Positions 48,436-56,102 of a DNA stretch of 64,000 nucleotides are shown here, piece by piece (the first letter of the stretch is position 1; the number at the start of each line of letters is the position of its first letter). Where the stretch lies: NCBI RefSeq assembly GCF_002902905.1, contig NZ_CP026124.1, forward strand, positions 3,968,001 through 4,032,000, given 5' to 3'. The stretch is from Achromobacter sp. AONIH1. Lineage in GTDB: Bacteria > Pseudomonadota > Gammaproteobacteria > Burkholderiales > Burkholderiaceae_B. The position numbers and the translations under genes are program-made. The notes beneath the pieces were generated by a model. The model did no database searches. It had not been told where the DNA came from and was given only the letters and a program-made list of their open reading frames with translations.

Positions 48436-48601
48436 CTAGTGTGCTGTCCCGCAGATACGCCCGCACGAAATCCACCCCTAGCCGCCATGGCGTCGTTGCA
48501 AATCCTCGCGATACCTACGGGTATCACTGCGGTTTGCGCCTAGCCCTGACGTCTATGGATGAATTTCGTCATGCGGACGTACCTACGGGACAGCACACTA
48601 G
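48436..48601. mobile_element. Palindromic MITE-like element with CTAG flanks
   Basis: A 158-bp palindrome (48440-48597) flanked by CTAG on both sides (48436-48439 and 48598-48601), which looks like a 4-bp target duplication. With flanks the ends are perfect 16-bp inverted repeats, CTAGTGTGCTGTCCCG and its complement. Over the first 39 bases the arms agree at 35 positions, allowing one 3-nt gap. CCATGGCGTC and GACGTCTATGG continue the pairing inward; the tip is GATACC-TACG-GGTATC (48510-48525). It has no coding capacity. The stop codon of smpB lies in the right CTAG. Confidence 0.75.
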
Positions 48602-49059
48602 TTGTCCTTGCGGCGCGTGTCGTGCTTCATCAAGCGCTCTTTCTCGCGCTGCCAATCCTTCTCGCGCGAGGTGTCGCGCTTGTCGTAGAGCTTCTTGCCG
48701 CGGCCGAGCGCGAAATCCAGCTTGATGCGGCCGTTCTTGTAGTGCAGGTTCAGCGGCACCAGCGTGTAGCCGCGCTGCTCGACCTTGCCGATCAGCTTGC
48801 TGATTTCCTCGGCCTTGAGCAGCAGCTTGCGCGTGCGCATGGCATCGGGATGGATGTGGGTCGAGGCCGTGGGCAGGGGGCTGACGTGCATCCCCAGCAG
48901 GAACAGCTCGCCGTCGCGCACGATGACATAGCTTTCCTTGAGCTGCACGCGACCGTCACGGATCGCCTTGACTTCCCAGCCCTGCAGGACCAGGCCGGCC
49001 TCGTAGCGGTCCTCGATGAAATAGTCGTGCGTGGCCTTGCGGTTGTCGATAATGCTCAT
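48598..49059 (-). CDS. smpB: SsrA-binding protein SmpB
   Basis: Partner of tmRNA in rescue of stalled ribosomes. The 153-residue protein starts [20 protein letters not shown] and has [19 protein letters not shown], then a basic C-terminal tail ([20 protein letters not shown]) that enters the mRNA channel. The stop TAG overlaps the CTAG flank of the palindromic element; the protein end RRKDN is as expected for the family. Divergent from ratA, a conserved pairing. The ssrA gene is not in this window. Confidence 0.97.
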   Translation of the reverse strand: MSIIDNRKATHDYFIEDRYEAGLVLQGWEVKAIRDGRVQLKESYVIVRDGELFLLGMHVSPLPTASTHIHPDAMRTRKLLLKAEEISKLIGKVEQRGYTLVPLNLHYKNGRIKLDFALGRGKKLYDKRDTSREKDWQREKERLMKHDTRRKDN

Positions 49060-49212
49060 AAAGCCTGTTCTGTTCTTCCCCCTGGCAAGCAGGAGTGGGT
49101 CTTTGCTCTGGGATTTTTCACCGGGGTTCGCGCCAGCGGGGCTGCAACGGCGTTTGCGTCGACGTCCGCACCGGAGTTTGCGTCAGTGCCCGCGCCACAA
49201 TTTCGTCCCGGG

Positions 49213-49241
49213 TTGGGATCGACGAGCGGGACCGGTAAAAT
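49213..49241 (+). promoter_or_regulatory. Putative ratA promoter
   Basis: TTGGGA (49213-49218), a 17-bp spacer and TAAAAT (49236-49241) make a good sigma-70 promoter, 29 bp before the ratA ATG. The expected leader is only about 20 nt. Confidence 0.6.
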
Positions 49242-49270
49242 CTTGTCATTCTAGCCATTTGCGATAGTCG

Positions 49271-49705
49271 ATGCACAAAGTACAACGATCCGTCCTGGTG
49301 CCCTACAGCGCCGCCCAGATGTTCGATCTGGTCGCGGACGTGGAAAAGTACCCGGAATTCATGCCCTGGTGTGGCGGCGCCGAGGTCCAGACCCGCGACG
49401 AGCATGGCATGCAGGCCTCCATCCTGATCAGCTTCGCGGGCATGAAGCAGCGCTTCACCACGCGCAACACGCACGTCTATCCCGACCGCATCGACCTGCG
49501 GTTGGTGGACGGCCCGTTCTCCAGCCTGGTCGGCCACTGGGAATTCCAGCCGCTGGCGGAAGACGCCTGCAAGGTGCTGTTCACCATGGAATACGCGTTC
49601 TCGAACCGGGCGCTGGAAATGGTGGTGGGGCCGGTGTTCAACCGCATCGCCACCAGCTTCATCGATTCCTTCACCAAGCGCGCGCAGGCCAAGTATGGCG
49701 AATGA
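49271..49705 (+). CDS. ratA: RatA-family START-domain protein
   Basis: A 144-residue member of the polyketide cyclase / coenzyme Q-binding START group. Start MHKVQRSVLVPYSAAQMFDL and the LVDGPFSSLVGHWEF motif are typical. E. coli RatA was reported to block 70S assembly; homologues of Coq10 help ubiquinone function, and the second role may be the general one. Divergent from smpB and overlapping rnfH by 11 bp, the usual neighbourhood (smpB / ratA-rnfH). Confidence 0.92.
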   Translation: MHKVQRSVLVPYSAAQMFDLVADVEKYPEFMPWCGGAEVQTRDEHGMQASILISFAGMKQRFTTRNTHVYPDRIDLRLVDGPFSSLVGHWEFQPLAEDACKVLFTMEYAFSNRALEMVVGPVFNRIATSFIDSFTKRAQAKYGE

Positions 49706-50027
49706 GGACATAGGCGTCAGCGTCTGTCACGCATTGCCGGACCAGGTCTGGACGCGGGTGCTGCGCCTGCCGGCCGGCGCGACGGCGGCCGAGGCCATTG
49801 CGGCCAGCGGGTTCGCCGCCGATTTTCCCCGCAACGACCCCTGGCAGGCCGGCGTGGGCGTGTTCGGGCGCGCGGTCAGGCCGGATACGGCCCTGAACGA
49901 CGGCGACCGCCTGGAAATCTACCGTGGCCTGACCTTCGACCCGAAGGAATCGCGCCGCCGCCGGGCCGAGCACCGGCGCGCGCTGACGGCCAGGAACGGA
50001 CGCGAACGGCCCGCAGGGCTGCTCTAG
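49695..50027 (+). CDS. rnfH: RnfH-family ubiquitin-like protein
   Basis: A 110-residue protein of the RnfH (UPF0125) family with the beta-grasp fold of ubiquitin and ThiS. VCHALPDQVWTRVLRLPAGA and VFGRAVRPDTALNDGDRLEI, then YRGLTFDPKESRRRRAEHR, match the family. It lacks a C-terminal Gly-Gly, so it is not a sulfur carrier. Overlaps ratA, with which it is generally linked; biochemical role unclear. Confidence 0.92.
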   Translation: MANEDIGVSVCHALPDQVWTRVLRLPAGATAAEAIAASGFAADFPRNDPWQAGVGVFGRAVRPDTALNDGDRLEIYRGLTFDPKESRRRRAEHRRALTARNGRERPAGLL

Positions 50028-50149
50028 CGCCTGGGCGCCGCCCGGCGCCTCTGGCGACATTGTCGCTGCCGAGACAAATCCCGCCCGCGCTTCGGGCGTA
50101 ACATGAACCCCGGTTGGGCGCCTCGCAGCGCCGTCAGGCGTGTTTGCCC

Positions 50150-50169
50150 TTACGTTTACGTCAACGTCA
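50150..50169 (+). promoter_or_regulatory. Repeated ACGT operator, LiuR-like
   Basis: Three ACGT cores at 50152, 50158 and 50164 repeat every six bases within TTACGTTTACGTCAACGTCA. The published motif of LiuR, a MerR-type regulator of branched-chain amino-acid catabolism in Proteobacteria, is a similar TTTACGT..ACGTAAA palindrome. It lies 80-100 bp before a valine-catabolism operon, which supports the match. Motif recalled from memory; not compared with a matrix. Confidence 0.5.
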
Positions 50170-50248
50170 TGTCAAAATCGGCGGGCTGACGTTCACGAGA
50201 CGGCAGCGATGCCGACAGACAATACTCATACCACCGGGAGACTAGGCT

Positions 50249-51403
50249 GTGGACTTGGAACTGACCGACGAGCAGCGCGCGTTCGCGCAGGCGGCGCGCG
50301 ACTACGCGCAAGGCGAGCTGGCGCCCCACGCGGCGCACTGGGACGCCGAGGGCATATTCCCGCGCGAAGCGTTCGCGCGGGCGGGCGAGATGGGCTTTTG
50401 CGGCATCTACGCCAGTGAAGAGATCGGCGGCCTGGGCCTGCCGCGCCTGGACGCCACGCTGGTGTTCGAGGAAATGGCGGCGGTGGATCCGTCGACCACG
50501 GCCTTCCTGACCATTCACAACATGGCCACCTGGATGGTGGGCCATTGGGGCCAGCCCGCGCTACGCGAGGAATGGGGCCCGCAACTGGCCAGCGGCGAGA
50601 AGCTGGCTTCGTACTGCCTGACCGAACCGGGCGCCGGCTCCGACGCGGCCTCGCTGTCGACCCGCGCGCAGCGTCAGGGCGCCGACTACATCGTCAACGG
50701 CGCCAAGGCCTTCATCTCGGGCGGCGGCGATACCAATCTGTTGATCGTGATGGCGCGCACTGGCGGCGAGGGCGCGGCCGGCATCAGCGCCTTTGCCATT
50801 CCCGCCGACAGCGCCGGCATCAGCTATGGCCGCAAGGAAGAAAAGATGGGCTGGAACAGCCAGTCCACCCGGCCCATCGTGTTCGAGAACGTGCGCGTGC
50901 CGGCCGCCAATCTGCTGGGCAACGAGGGCGACGGCTTCAAGATCGCCATGAAGGGCCTGGACGGCGGTCGCATCAACATCGGCACCTGCTCGGTCGGCGC
51001 GGCCCAGGGCGCGCTGGACGCGGCCCGGCGCTACATGGACGAGCGCCGCCAGTTCAACCGCCGCCTGGCGGAATTCCAGGCGCTGCAATTCAAGCTGGCC
51101 GACATGGCCACCCATCTCGTGGCCGCGCGCCAGATGGTGCGCCTGGCGGCGTGCAAGCTGGACGGCGGCGCGCCCGACGCGGCCACCTACTGCGCCATGG
51201 CCAAGCGCTTCGCGACCGACATGGGCTTCCAGATCTGCCTGGATGCGCAACAGATACACGGCGGCTACGGCTACCTGCGGGACTATCCCTTGGAGCGTCT
51301 GGTGCGCGATACTCGCGTACATCAGATTCTGGAGGGGACGAATGAGATCATGCGCGTGATCATCGCCCGCCAGTTGTTGGAAAAAGGAGCCGACATACGA
51401 TGA
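50249..51403 (+). CDS. Acyl-CoA dehydrogenase, probably isobutyryl-CoA dehydrogenase
   Basis: FAD enzyme forming methacrylyl-CoA from isobutyryl-CoA in valine breakdown. YCLTEPGAGSDAASLSTRAQ is the acyl-CoA dehydrogenase signature 1 and FNRRLAEFQALQFKLADMAT lies in the helical C-terminal domain. The catalytic Glu is the first Glu of HQILEGTNEIMRV near the end. 384 residues, GTG start after GGGAG. The substrate is inferred from the operon with HIBYL-CoA hydrolase and MmsB. Overlaps the next gene by 4 bp (ATGA). Confidence 0.9.
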   Translation: MDLELTDEQRAFAQAARDYAQGELAPHAAHWDAEGIFPREAFARAGEMGFCGIYASEEIGGLGLPRLDATLVFEEMAAVDPSTTAFLTIHNMATWMVGHWGQPALREEWGPQLASGEKLASYCLTEPGAGSDAASLSTRAQRQGADYIVNGAKAFISGGGDTNLLIVMARTGGEGAAGISAFAIPADSAGISYGRKEEKMGWNSQSTRPIVFENVRVPAANLLGNEGDGFKIAMKGLDGGRINIGTCSVGAAQGALDAARRYMDERRQFNRRLAEFQALQFKLADMATHLVAARQMVRLAACKLDGGAPDAATYCAMAKRFATDMGFQICLDAQQIHGGYGYLRDYPLERLVRDTRVHQILEGTNEIMRVIIARQLLEKGADIR

Positions 51404-52578
51404 CTGCACCGGTGCTGTTTGAAGAAAGGGCCGCTGCCAATGGCATGCGTTTCGGGATCGCGACGCTGAATTCGCCGCAGACCCTGAACGGCCTGTCGCT
51501 GGAAATGGTGGAACTGCTGGCCGCGCGCCTGGATGCCTGGGCGCGCGATCCCGGCGTGGCCCTGGTGGTGCTGCAAGGCGCGGGCGAGAAGGCGTTCTGC
51601 GCCGGCGGCGACCTGCACGGGCTGTACCGCAGCATGACCGAGAACGCCGGCAAGGGGCCCTGGGCCAACGCCTATGCGCGGCGCTTCTTCGAGCTGGAAT
51701 ACCGGCTGGACTACCGCATCCACACCTATCCCAAGCCCGTGCTGTGCTGGGGTCATGGCATCGTCATGGGCGGCGGCATCGGGCTCATGATGGGCGCCAG
51801 CCACCGCGTGGTGAGCGAGGCCTCGCGCCTGGCCATGCCCGAGGTGAGCATCGGCCTGTTCCCGGACGTCGGCGGCAGTTGGCTGCTCAACCGCATGCCC
51901 GGCCGCATCGGCATGTTCCTGGCGCTGACCGGCGCGCAGCTGAACACGGCGGACGCCTTCTTCGCCGGCCTGGCCGATTTCCGCCTGGACCATGCCGACT
52001 GGCCCAAGCTGCTGGAATCGCTGCAAGACCAGCCCTGGGCCGGGCAGGCGCAGGCCGCGCCGGACAGCGATGCGATCCCCCCGCGTTCCATCAATGACGG
52101 CCTGCTGCGGCGCGCGTTGACGGCGCTGGAGCCGCAGACGCCGTTGGACCCCGGCCATCTGCGCCAGCATTCCTTCCTGATCAACAATCTGTGCAGCGGC
52201 AACCGCCTCGACGAGATCTACGAGGAACTGGCGGCGCTGAAGGACCACGACGATCCCTGGCTGGCGCGCGCCGCGTCCACCATGCTGGCCGGCTCGCCCG
52301 GCTCGGTCCGCCTGTCGTTCGCGTTGCAGCAGCGCATGCGGCTGCGCTCGCTCGACGATGTGTTCCGAGCCGAGTACATCGCCGCGCTGACCTGCGCCGC
52401 GCATGGCGATTTCGCCGAGGGCATCCGCGCGCTGCTGATCGACAAGGACAAGCGGCCGCGCTGGAACCCTGCGGTGCTGGACGTGGCCACGGACGCCTGG
52501 GTGCAGAAGTTCTTCGACGAACCCTGGCCCGAGGGCCAGCCGCATCCGCTGGACGACCTGGGCAAGGAAGGGCGCTGA
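51400..52578 (+). CDS. Enoyl-CoA hydratase/isomerase family, probable 3-hydroxyisobutyryl-CoA hydrolase
   Basis: Probably releases 3-hydroxyisobutyrate from its CoA ester. The crotonase core is present: EKAFCAGGDLHGLYRSM and CWGHGIVMGGGIGLMMGASH form the oxyanion-hole segments, and AMPEVSIGLFPDVGGSWLLN has the Glu and Asp used by HIBCH-type hydrolases. At 392 residues it is too long for a simple hydratase and fits hydrolases of this type, which have an extended C-terminus. Context (before mmsB) supports this. Confidence 0.9.
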   Translation: MTAPVLFEERAAANGMRFGIATLNSPQTLNGLSLEMVELLAARLDAWARDPGVALVVLQGAGEKAFCAGGDLHGLYRSMTENAGKGPWANAYARRFFELEYRLDYRIHTYPKPVLCWGHGIVMGGGIGLMMGASHRVVSEASRLAMPEVSIGLFPDVGGSWLLNRMPGRIGMFLALTGAQLNTADAFFAGLADFRLDHADWPKLLESLQDQPWAGQAQAAPDSDAIPPRSINDGLLRRALTALEPQTPLDPGHLRQHSFLINNLCSGNRLDEIYEELAALKDHDDPWLARAASTMLAGSPGSVRLSFALQQRMRLRSLDDVFRAEYIAALTCAAHGDFAEGIRALLIDKDKRPRWNPAVLDVATDAWVQKFFDEPWPEGQPHPLDDLGKEGR

Positions 52579-52588
52579 GGCCGGCGAG

Positions 52589-52613
52589 CGGCCGCGTCCC
52601 AGGGACGCGGCCG
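52589..52613 (+). promoter_or_regulatory. Perfect hairpin between the hydrolase gene and mmsB
   Basis: CGGCCGCGTCCC and GGGACGCGGCCG are perfect 12-base complements around a single A, inside a 117-bp gap in the operon. No T tract follows. It may reduce readthrough or protect the upstream message and make mmsB expression differ. Confidence 0.6.
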
Positions 52614-52695
52614 GGCCGGCGGCAAGGCACGAGGCATTGAACGATTTCCCCCTACAAGCATCAGCAATAGCAAAAGCAACAGGAGACAGGACATC

Positions 52696-53583
52696 ATGAG
52701 CAGCATCGCGTTTATCGGCCTGGGCAATATGGGCGCGCCCATGGCGCTGAACCTGGTCAAGGCCGGCCACAGCCTGAAGGTCTACGATCTGGCGCCCGCC
52801 GCCGTCAAGACGCTGACCGACGCCGGCGCCAAGGCGGCCGCGTCGGCCGCCGACGCCGTGCAGGGCGCCGAAGTCGTCATCTCGATGCTGCCCGCCAGCA
52901 AGCACGTGGAAGGGCTGTACCTGGGCGAGGACCTGCTGGGCAAGATCCCGGCCAGCGCGCTGGTCATCGAGTGCAGCACCATCGCGCCGGATTCGGCCCG
53001 CAAGGTGGCGCAGGCCGCCGAGGCGCGCGGCATCGCCATGATCGACGCGCCCGTGTCGGGGGGCACCGGCGGCGCGGCCGCCGGCACGCTGACCTTCATC
53101 GTCGGCGGCCTGCCCGCCGCGCTGGAGCGCGCCCGTCCGGTGCTGGAAAAAATGGGCAAGAACATCTTCCACGCCGGCGCGGCGGGCGCGGGCCAGGTCG
53201 CCAAGATCTGCAACAACATGCTGCTCGGCATCCTGATGGCCGGCACCTCCGAGGCGCTGGCGCTGGGCGTGGCCAATGGCCTGGATCCCAAGGTGCTGTC
53301 GGACATCATCGCCAAGAGCTCGGGCCGCAACTGGGCCACCGAACTCTACAACCCCTGGCCCGGCGTGATGGAACACGCGCCCGCGTCCAAGGGCTACGCC
53401 GGCGGCTTCGGCGTGGACCTGATGCTCAAGGACCTGGGCCTGGCGGCCGAGGCCGCGCTGGCGGCGCGCGCCTCGATCCCGCTGGGCGAGCTGGCGCGCA
53501 ACCTGTATTCGCTGCACAGCGCTGGCGGCTCGGGCAAGCTGGATTTCTCCAGCATCGTGAACTTGCTCAAGCGCGAGGACTGA
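52696..53583 (+). CDS. mmsB: 3-hydroxyisobutyrate dehydrogenase
   Basis: Oxidises 3-hydroxyisobutyrate to methylmalonate semialdehyde with NAD. FIGLGNMGAPMALNLVKAGH is the Rossmann start; IDAPVSGGTGGAAAGTLTFI is the substrate loop, and GAGQVAKICNNMLLGILMAG carries the catalytic Lys. 295 residues. The next enzyme, MmsA, is not in the window. It follows the valine-branch dehydrogenase and hydrolase genes, supporting the assignment over other beta-hydroxyacid dehydrogenases. Confidence 0.94.
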   Translation: MSSIAFIGLGNMGAPMALNLVKAGHSLKVYDLAPAAVKTLTDAGAKAAASAADAVQGAEVVISMLPASKHVEGLYLGEDLLGKIPASALVIECSTIAPDSARKVAQAAEARGIAMIDAPVSGGTGGAAAGTLTFIVGGLPAALERARPVLEKMGKNIFHAGAAGAGQVAKICNNMLLGILMAGTSEALALGVANGLDPKVLSDIIAKSSGRNWATELYNPWPGVMEHAPASKGYAGGFGVDLMLKDLGLAAEAALAARASIPLGELARNLYSLHSAGGSGKLDFSSIVNLLKRED

Positions 53584-53584
53584 C

Positions 53585-54019
53585 GTGAGCGCCGGCTTGC
53601 CGCCGGCCGACCCGCGCGAGCGGGTCCGCGCCAGCTTCGAACGGCAGGGCATCATGCGCCTGCTGGGCGCCGAGCTGGCCCTGGTCGAGCCGGGCAGGGT
53701 GGAGATCAGGCTGCCGTATCGTGCCGACCTGTGCCAGCAGAACGGCTATCTGCATGCGGGCATTTCCACGACCATCGCCGACACGGCCGGCGGCTATGCC
53801 GCCTACAGCCTGTTCGAGCCGGGCCAGGATGTGCTGACCTCGGAGTTCAAGATGAACTTCCTGGCGCCGGCGAAGGGCGAGCGCTACACGGCCACCGGCC
53901 GCGTGGTCAAGCCGGGCCGGCGCCTGTCGATCTGCCAGGTCGAAGTCCATGCGCACGCGCAAGACCAGGCCACGCTCTGCGTGATAGGCTTGCTGACCGC
54001 TGTGAGAGTAGAGCGGTAG
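53585..54019 (+). CDS. PaaI-family hot-dog thioesterase
   Basis: A 144-residue single hot-dog domain that hydrolyses acyl-CoA; the acyl group is unknown. RADLCQQNGYLHAGISTTIA carries the catalytic-site pattern with HAG, then ADTAGGYAAYSLF and EFKMNFLAPAKGERYTATGR, all typical of the PaaI group. GTG start one base after the mmsB stop, so it belongs to the valine operon and may relieve accumulation of reactive methacrylyl-CoA; that role is speculation. Confidence 0.9.
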   Translation: MSAGLPPADPRERVRASFERQGIMRLLGAELALVEPGRVEIRLPYRADLCQQNGYLHAGISTTIADTAGGYAAYSLFEPGQDVLTSEFKMNFLAPAKGERYTATGRVVKPGRRLSICQVEVHAHAQDQATLCVIGLLTAVRVER

Positions 54020-54130
54020 ACCCGCTTCGGTGTGTCGGCAGCGCTTCCCTGGAAAGGGGGGGCGCTGCGGGCCGCCGTCAGGCGCGCCTCTGGCGCGCCA
54101 TGGGTCTTGTCACGGATCTATGAGCAAATC

Positions 54131-54820
54131 ATGCCAGCAAAAGAGCATCACCGGATTTTCCGCAGCAACTGGCTGCGCGCGGCCGTATTGGGCGCGAACG
54201 ACGGCATCGTGTCCACCGCCAGCCTGATCACGGGGGTGGCGGCGGCGCAGGCCGCGCATGGCGCCATCCTGACCTCGGGGCTGGCCGGCCTGGTGGCGGG
54301 TGCCCTGTCGATGGCTGCCGGTGAATACGTATCCGTGCGTTCGCAGGCCGATACCGAGGCGGCCGACCTGCGGCTTGAGCAGCGCTCGCTCAAGCGCAAT
54401 TCCGGCGAGGAACTGGCCGAACTGACCGAGATCTATGTGCAGCGCGGGCTGTCGCCGGACCTGGCGGCGCAGGTCGCCAGCCAGCTGACGCATCATGATG
54501 CGCTGGACGCGCATGCGCGCGATGAGCTGGGCATCCTGCTGCACAACCGCGCCCGTCCGGTGCAGGCGGCCGTGGCGTCGGCAGCCTGTTTCGCGGGCGG
54601 CGCGGCCTTGCCCCTGGCGGTGGCGGCGGTTACGCCGACCGGACCGTTGATCTGGACCGTGACGGGTGCGTCCATCGCCTGTCTGGCCGCGCTGGGGGCG
54701 CTGGCCGCCGGCGCCGGCGGCGCGCCCAAGGGGCCGGCCGCCTTGCGCGTCACGATCCTGGGCGCGCTGGCCATGGCGGTCACGGCCGGCGTGGGCGCCG
54801 TGTTCGGCGTGGCCGTCTAG
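54131..54820 (+). CDS. VIT/CCC1-family transporter
   Basis: Five-helix transporter related to plant VIT1 and yeast CCC1, which move Fe or Mn out of the cytosol. SNWLRAAVLGANDGIVSTAS is the family start, and LVAGALSMAAGEYVSVRSQA the second core helix. A soluble charged loop (about residues 70-140) would bind metal, then three C-terminal helices follow. 229 residues. The start at 54131 (MPAKEHHRIFRSN) is preferred to an upstream frame extension. Stands alone; no Fur box found by eye. Confidence 0.9.
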   Translation: MPAKEHHRIFRSNWLRAAVLGANDGIVSTASLITGVAAAQAAHGAILTSGLAGLVAGALSMAAGEYVSVRSQADTEAADLRLEQRSLKRNSGEELAELTEIYVQRGLSPDLAAQVASQLTHHDALDAHARDELGILLHNRARPVQAAVASAACFAGGAALPLAVAAVTPTGPLIWTVTGASIACLAALGALAAGAGGAPKGPAALRVTILGALAMAVTAGVGAVFGVAV

Positions 54821-54821
54821 C

Positions 54822-54891
54822 ACCTTCCACTGATTACCTTCCACGGATTCGGACGCATGCGCGCGCTTAGCAGGCGCGCGCTCAGCAGGCG
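54822..54891 (+). repeat. Two short tandem duplications in one spacer
   Basis: ACCTTCCACTGATT (54822-54835) is followed immediately by ACCTTCCACGGATT (54836-54849). GCGCTTAGCAGGCG (54863-54876) and GCGCTCAGCAGGCG (54878-54891) repeat at 15 bp. Each pair differs by one base. They fill most of the spacer between two convergent genes. Confidence 0.7.
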
Positions 54892-54907
54892 CTCGTCTGG
54901 AGCGCGT

Positions 54908-55909
54908 TTACTCGGGCTGAATGGAATAGGGCAGCGGCGCGACCGCGATGCGCGGGCCGTCGGCCGCGCCCAGGCGCAGGTCGCCGGGCAGCGCGGCCAG
55001 CGCGATCTCGAACAAGGCGCTGACCGAGCCGGCATGGCGCGCCGCGTCGATCACGCGGCCCACGGGTTCGTCCGGCTGCGCGGCGTCATACACATCGACG
55101 TTCGCCAGCGCGCCTTCCTGGGCGCCCGCCTCGACGCGGCCGTAGGCCATGCGGCGCTTGACCGTGCCGCGGTAGTGGCTGCGCGCCACCACTTCCTGGC
55201 CGGGATAGCAGCCCTTGGTGAAGCTCACGCCCTGGATCAGTTCCAGGTTGACGGTCTGCGGAATGAACAGATCCTGGGTGGCGGCGCCGATCCAGGGGAT
55301 GCCGGCGGCCAGGTCGGCCGCGCGCCAGGCGTCGGCGTCCGTCCGCGTCAGCGCGCCGGCCAGGGCGGAGGCGCCGGCCAGCTGCTCGTCCGAGGCGATC
55401 CACCACCAGCGCCGTTCGCCGGCCGCCGAGGGCGCGGCGATCCAGGTGCCCGACGGCAGCTCGGCGCGTTCCCAGGTCTGGCGCGGCAGCGGGCCGGCGG
55501 CGGCTTCGAGCGCGGCCAGCTGGGCGTCGTCGGTGGCCCGCATTCCGCAGGCGTGCAGCGCGGTCGCGGCCAGCTTGGCCTTGGCGCGCAGCACGAACAT
55601 GGACAGGCGCTTGAGCAAGGCTTGCGACAGATCCTGGCGCAGCAGCGCGTACAGCTGCGGCGCCTCATCGCCGGCGCCCGGGGCGGCGCGCCACATCAGC
55701 AGCGTGGCCAGCAGCCGGCCCTTGGCGGTGCAGTAGCCGGCCAGGCGGGCGGCGTCGGCCGGCAGGCCGGTGACGTCCTGGGTCAGCTGGCCGTGCAGGA
55801 AAGTCAGCGCATCGGCGCCCGAGGCGGAAATGACCAGGAAATCGTCCAGCGGGGCGCAGGCGGCGCAACCTTCGGCGTTGGACGGAATCGAAGCTAGGAA
55901 ATCGTGCAT
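54908..55909 (-). CDS. ygfZ: Folate-binding protein YgfZ
   Basis: Tetrahydrofolate-dependent protein that helps maintain some iron-sulfur enzymes, such as MiaB. The family motif KGCYPGQEVVAR lies in the C-terminal half. FLHGQLTQDVTGL near the N-terminus is also typical of the GcvT-like fold. 333 residues. The start at 55909 (MHDFLASIPSNAEG) is chosen over a long upstream frame that covers the mltG promoter. Divergent from mltG and convergent with the VIT-family gene. Confidence 0.94.
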   Translation of the reverse strand: MHDFLASIPSNAEGCAACAPLDDFLVISASGADALTFLHGQLTQDVTGLPADAARLAGYCTAKGRLLATLLMWRAAPGAGDEAPQLYALLRQDLSQALLKRLSMFVLRAKAKLAATALHACGMRATDDAQLAALEAAAGPLPRQTWERAELPSGTWIAAPSAAGERRWWWIASDEQLAGASALAGALTRTDADAWRAADLAAGIPWIGAATQDLFIPQTVNLELIQGVSFTKGCYPGQEVVARSHYRGTVKRRMAYGRVEAGAQEGALANVDVYDAAQPDEPVGRVIDAARHAGSVSALFEIALAALPGDLRLGAADGPRIAVAPLPYSIQPE

Positions 55910-56102
55910 GGCGGCGTGTCTTGTGGCGGCCCGCGCAGGATGGGGCCGCATCGCATCTTCAAAGATCCGATGATAGCCGTCTTCGGCGCGGGTCCAGGCC
56001 AATTCCTCGCGCCGTCCAGGGGCGTGTCGCCCGCGTGGCGTACCATTCTGTCCCGATTTCCAGCGTCGGACCCGCGCGCGATCCATTAAACTTCCGGAAC
56101 TT

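Noticed and set aside
48436..48601. The palindrome read as a simple bidirectional terminator
   Set aside because: No T tract follows either arm, and the CTAG duplications with perfect ends point to a mobile origin; a secondary blocking effect on transcription is not excluded.
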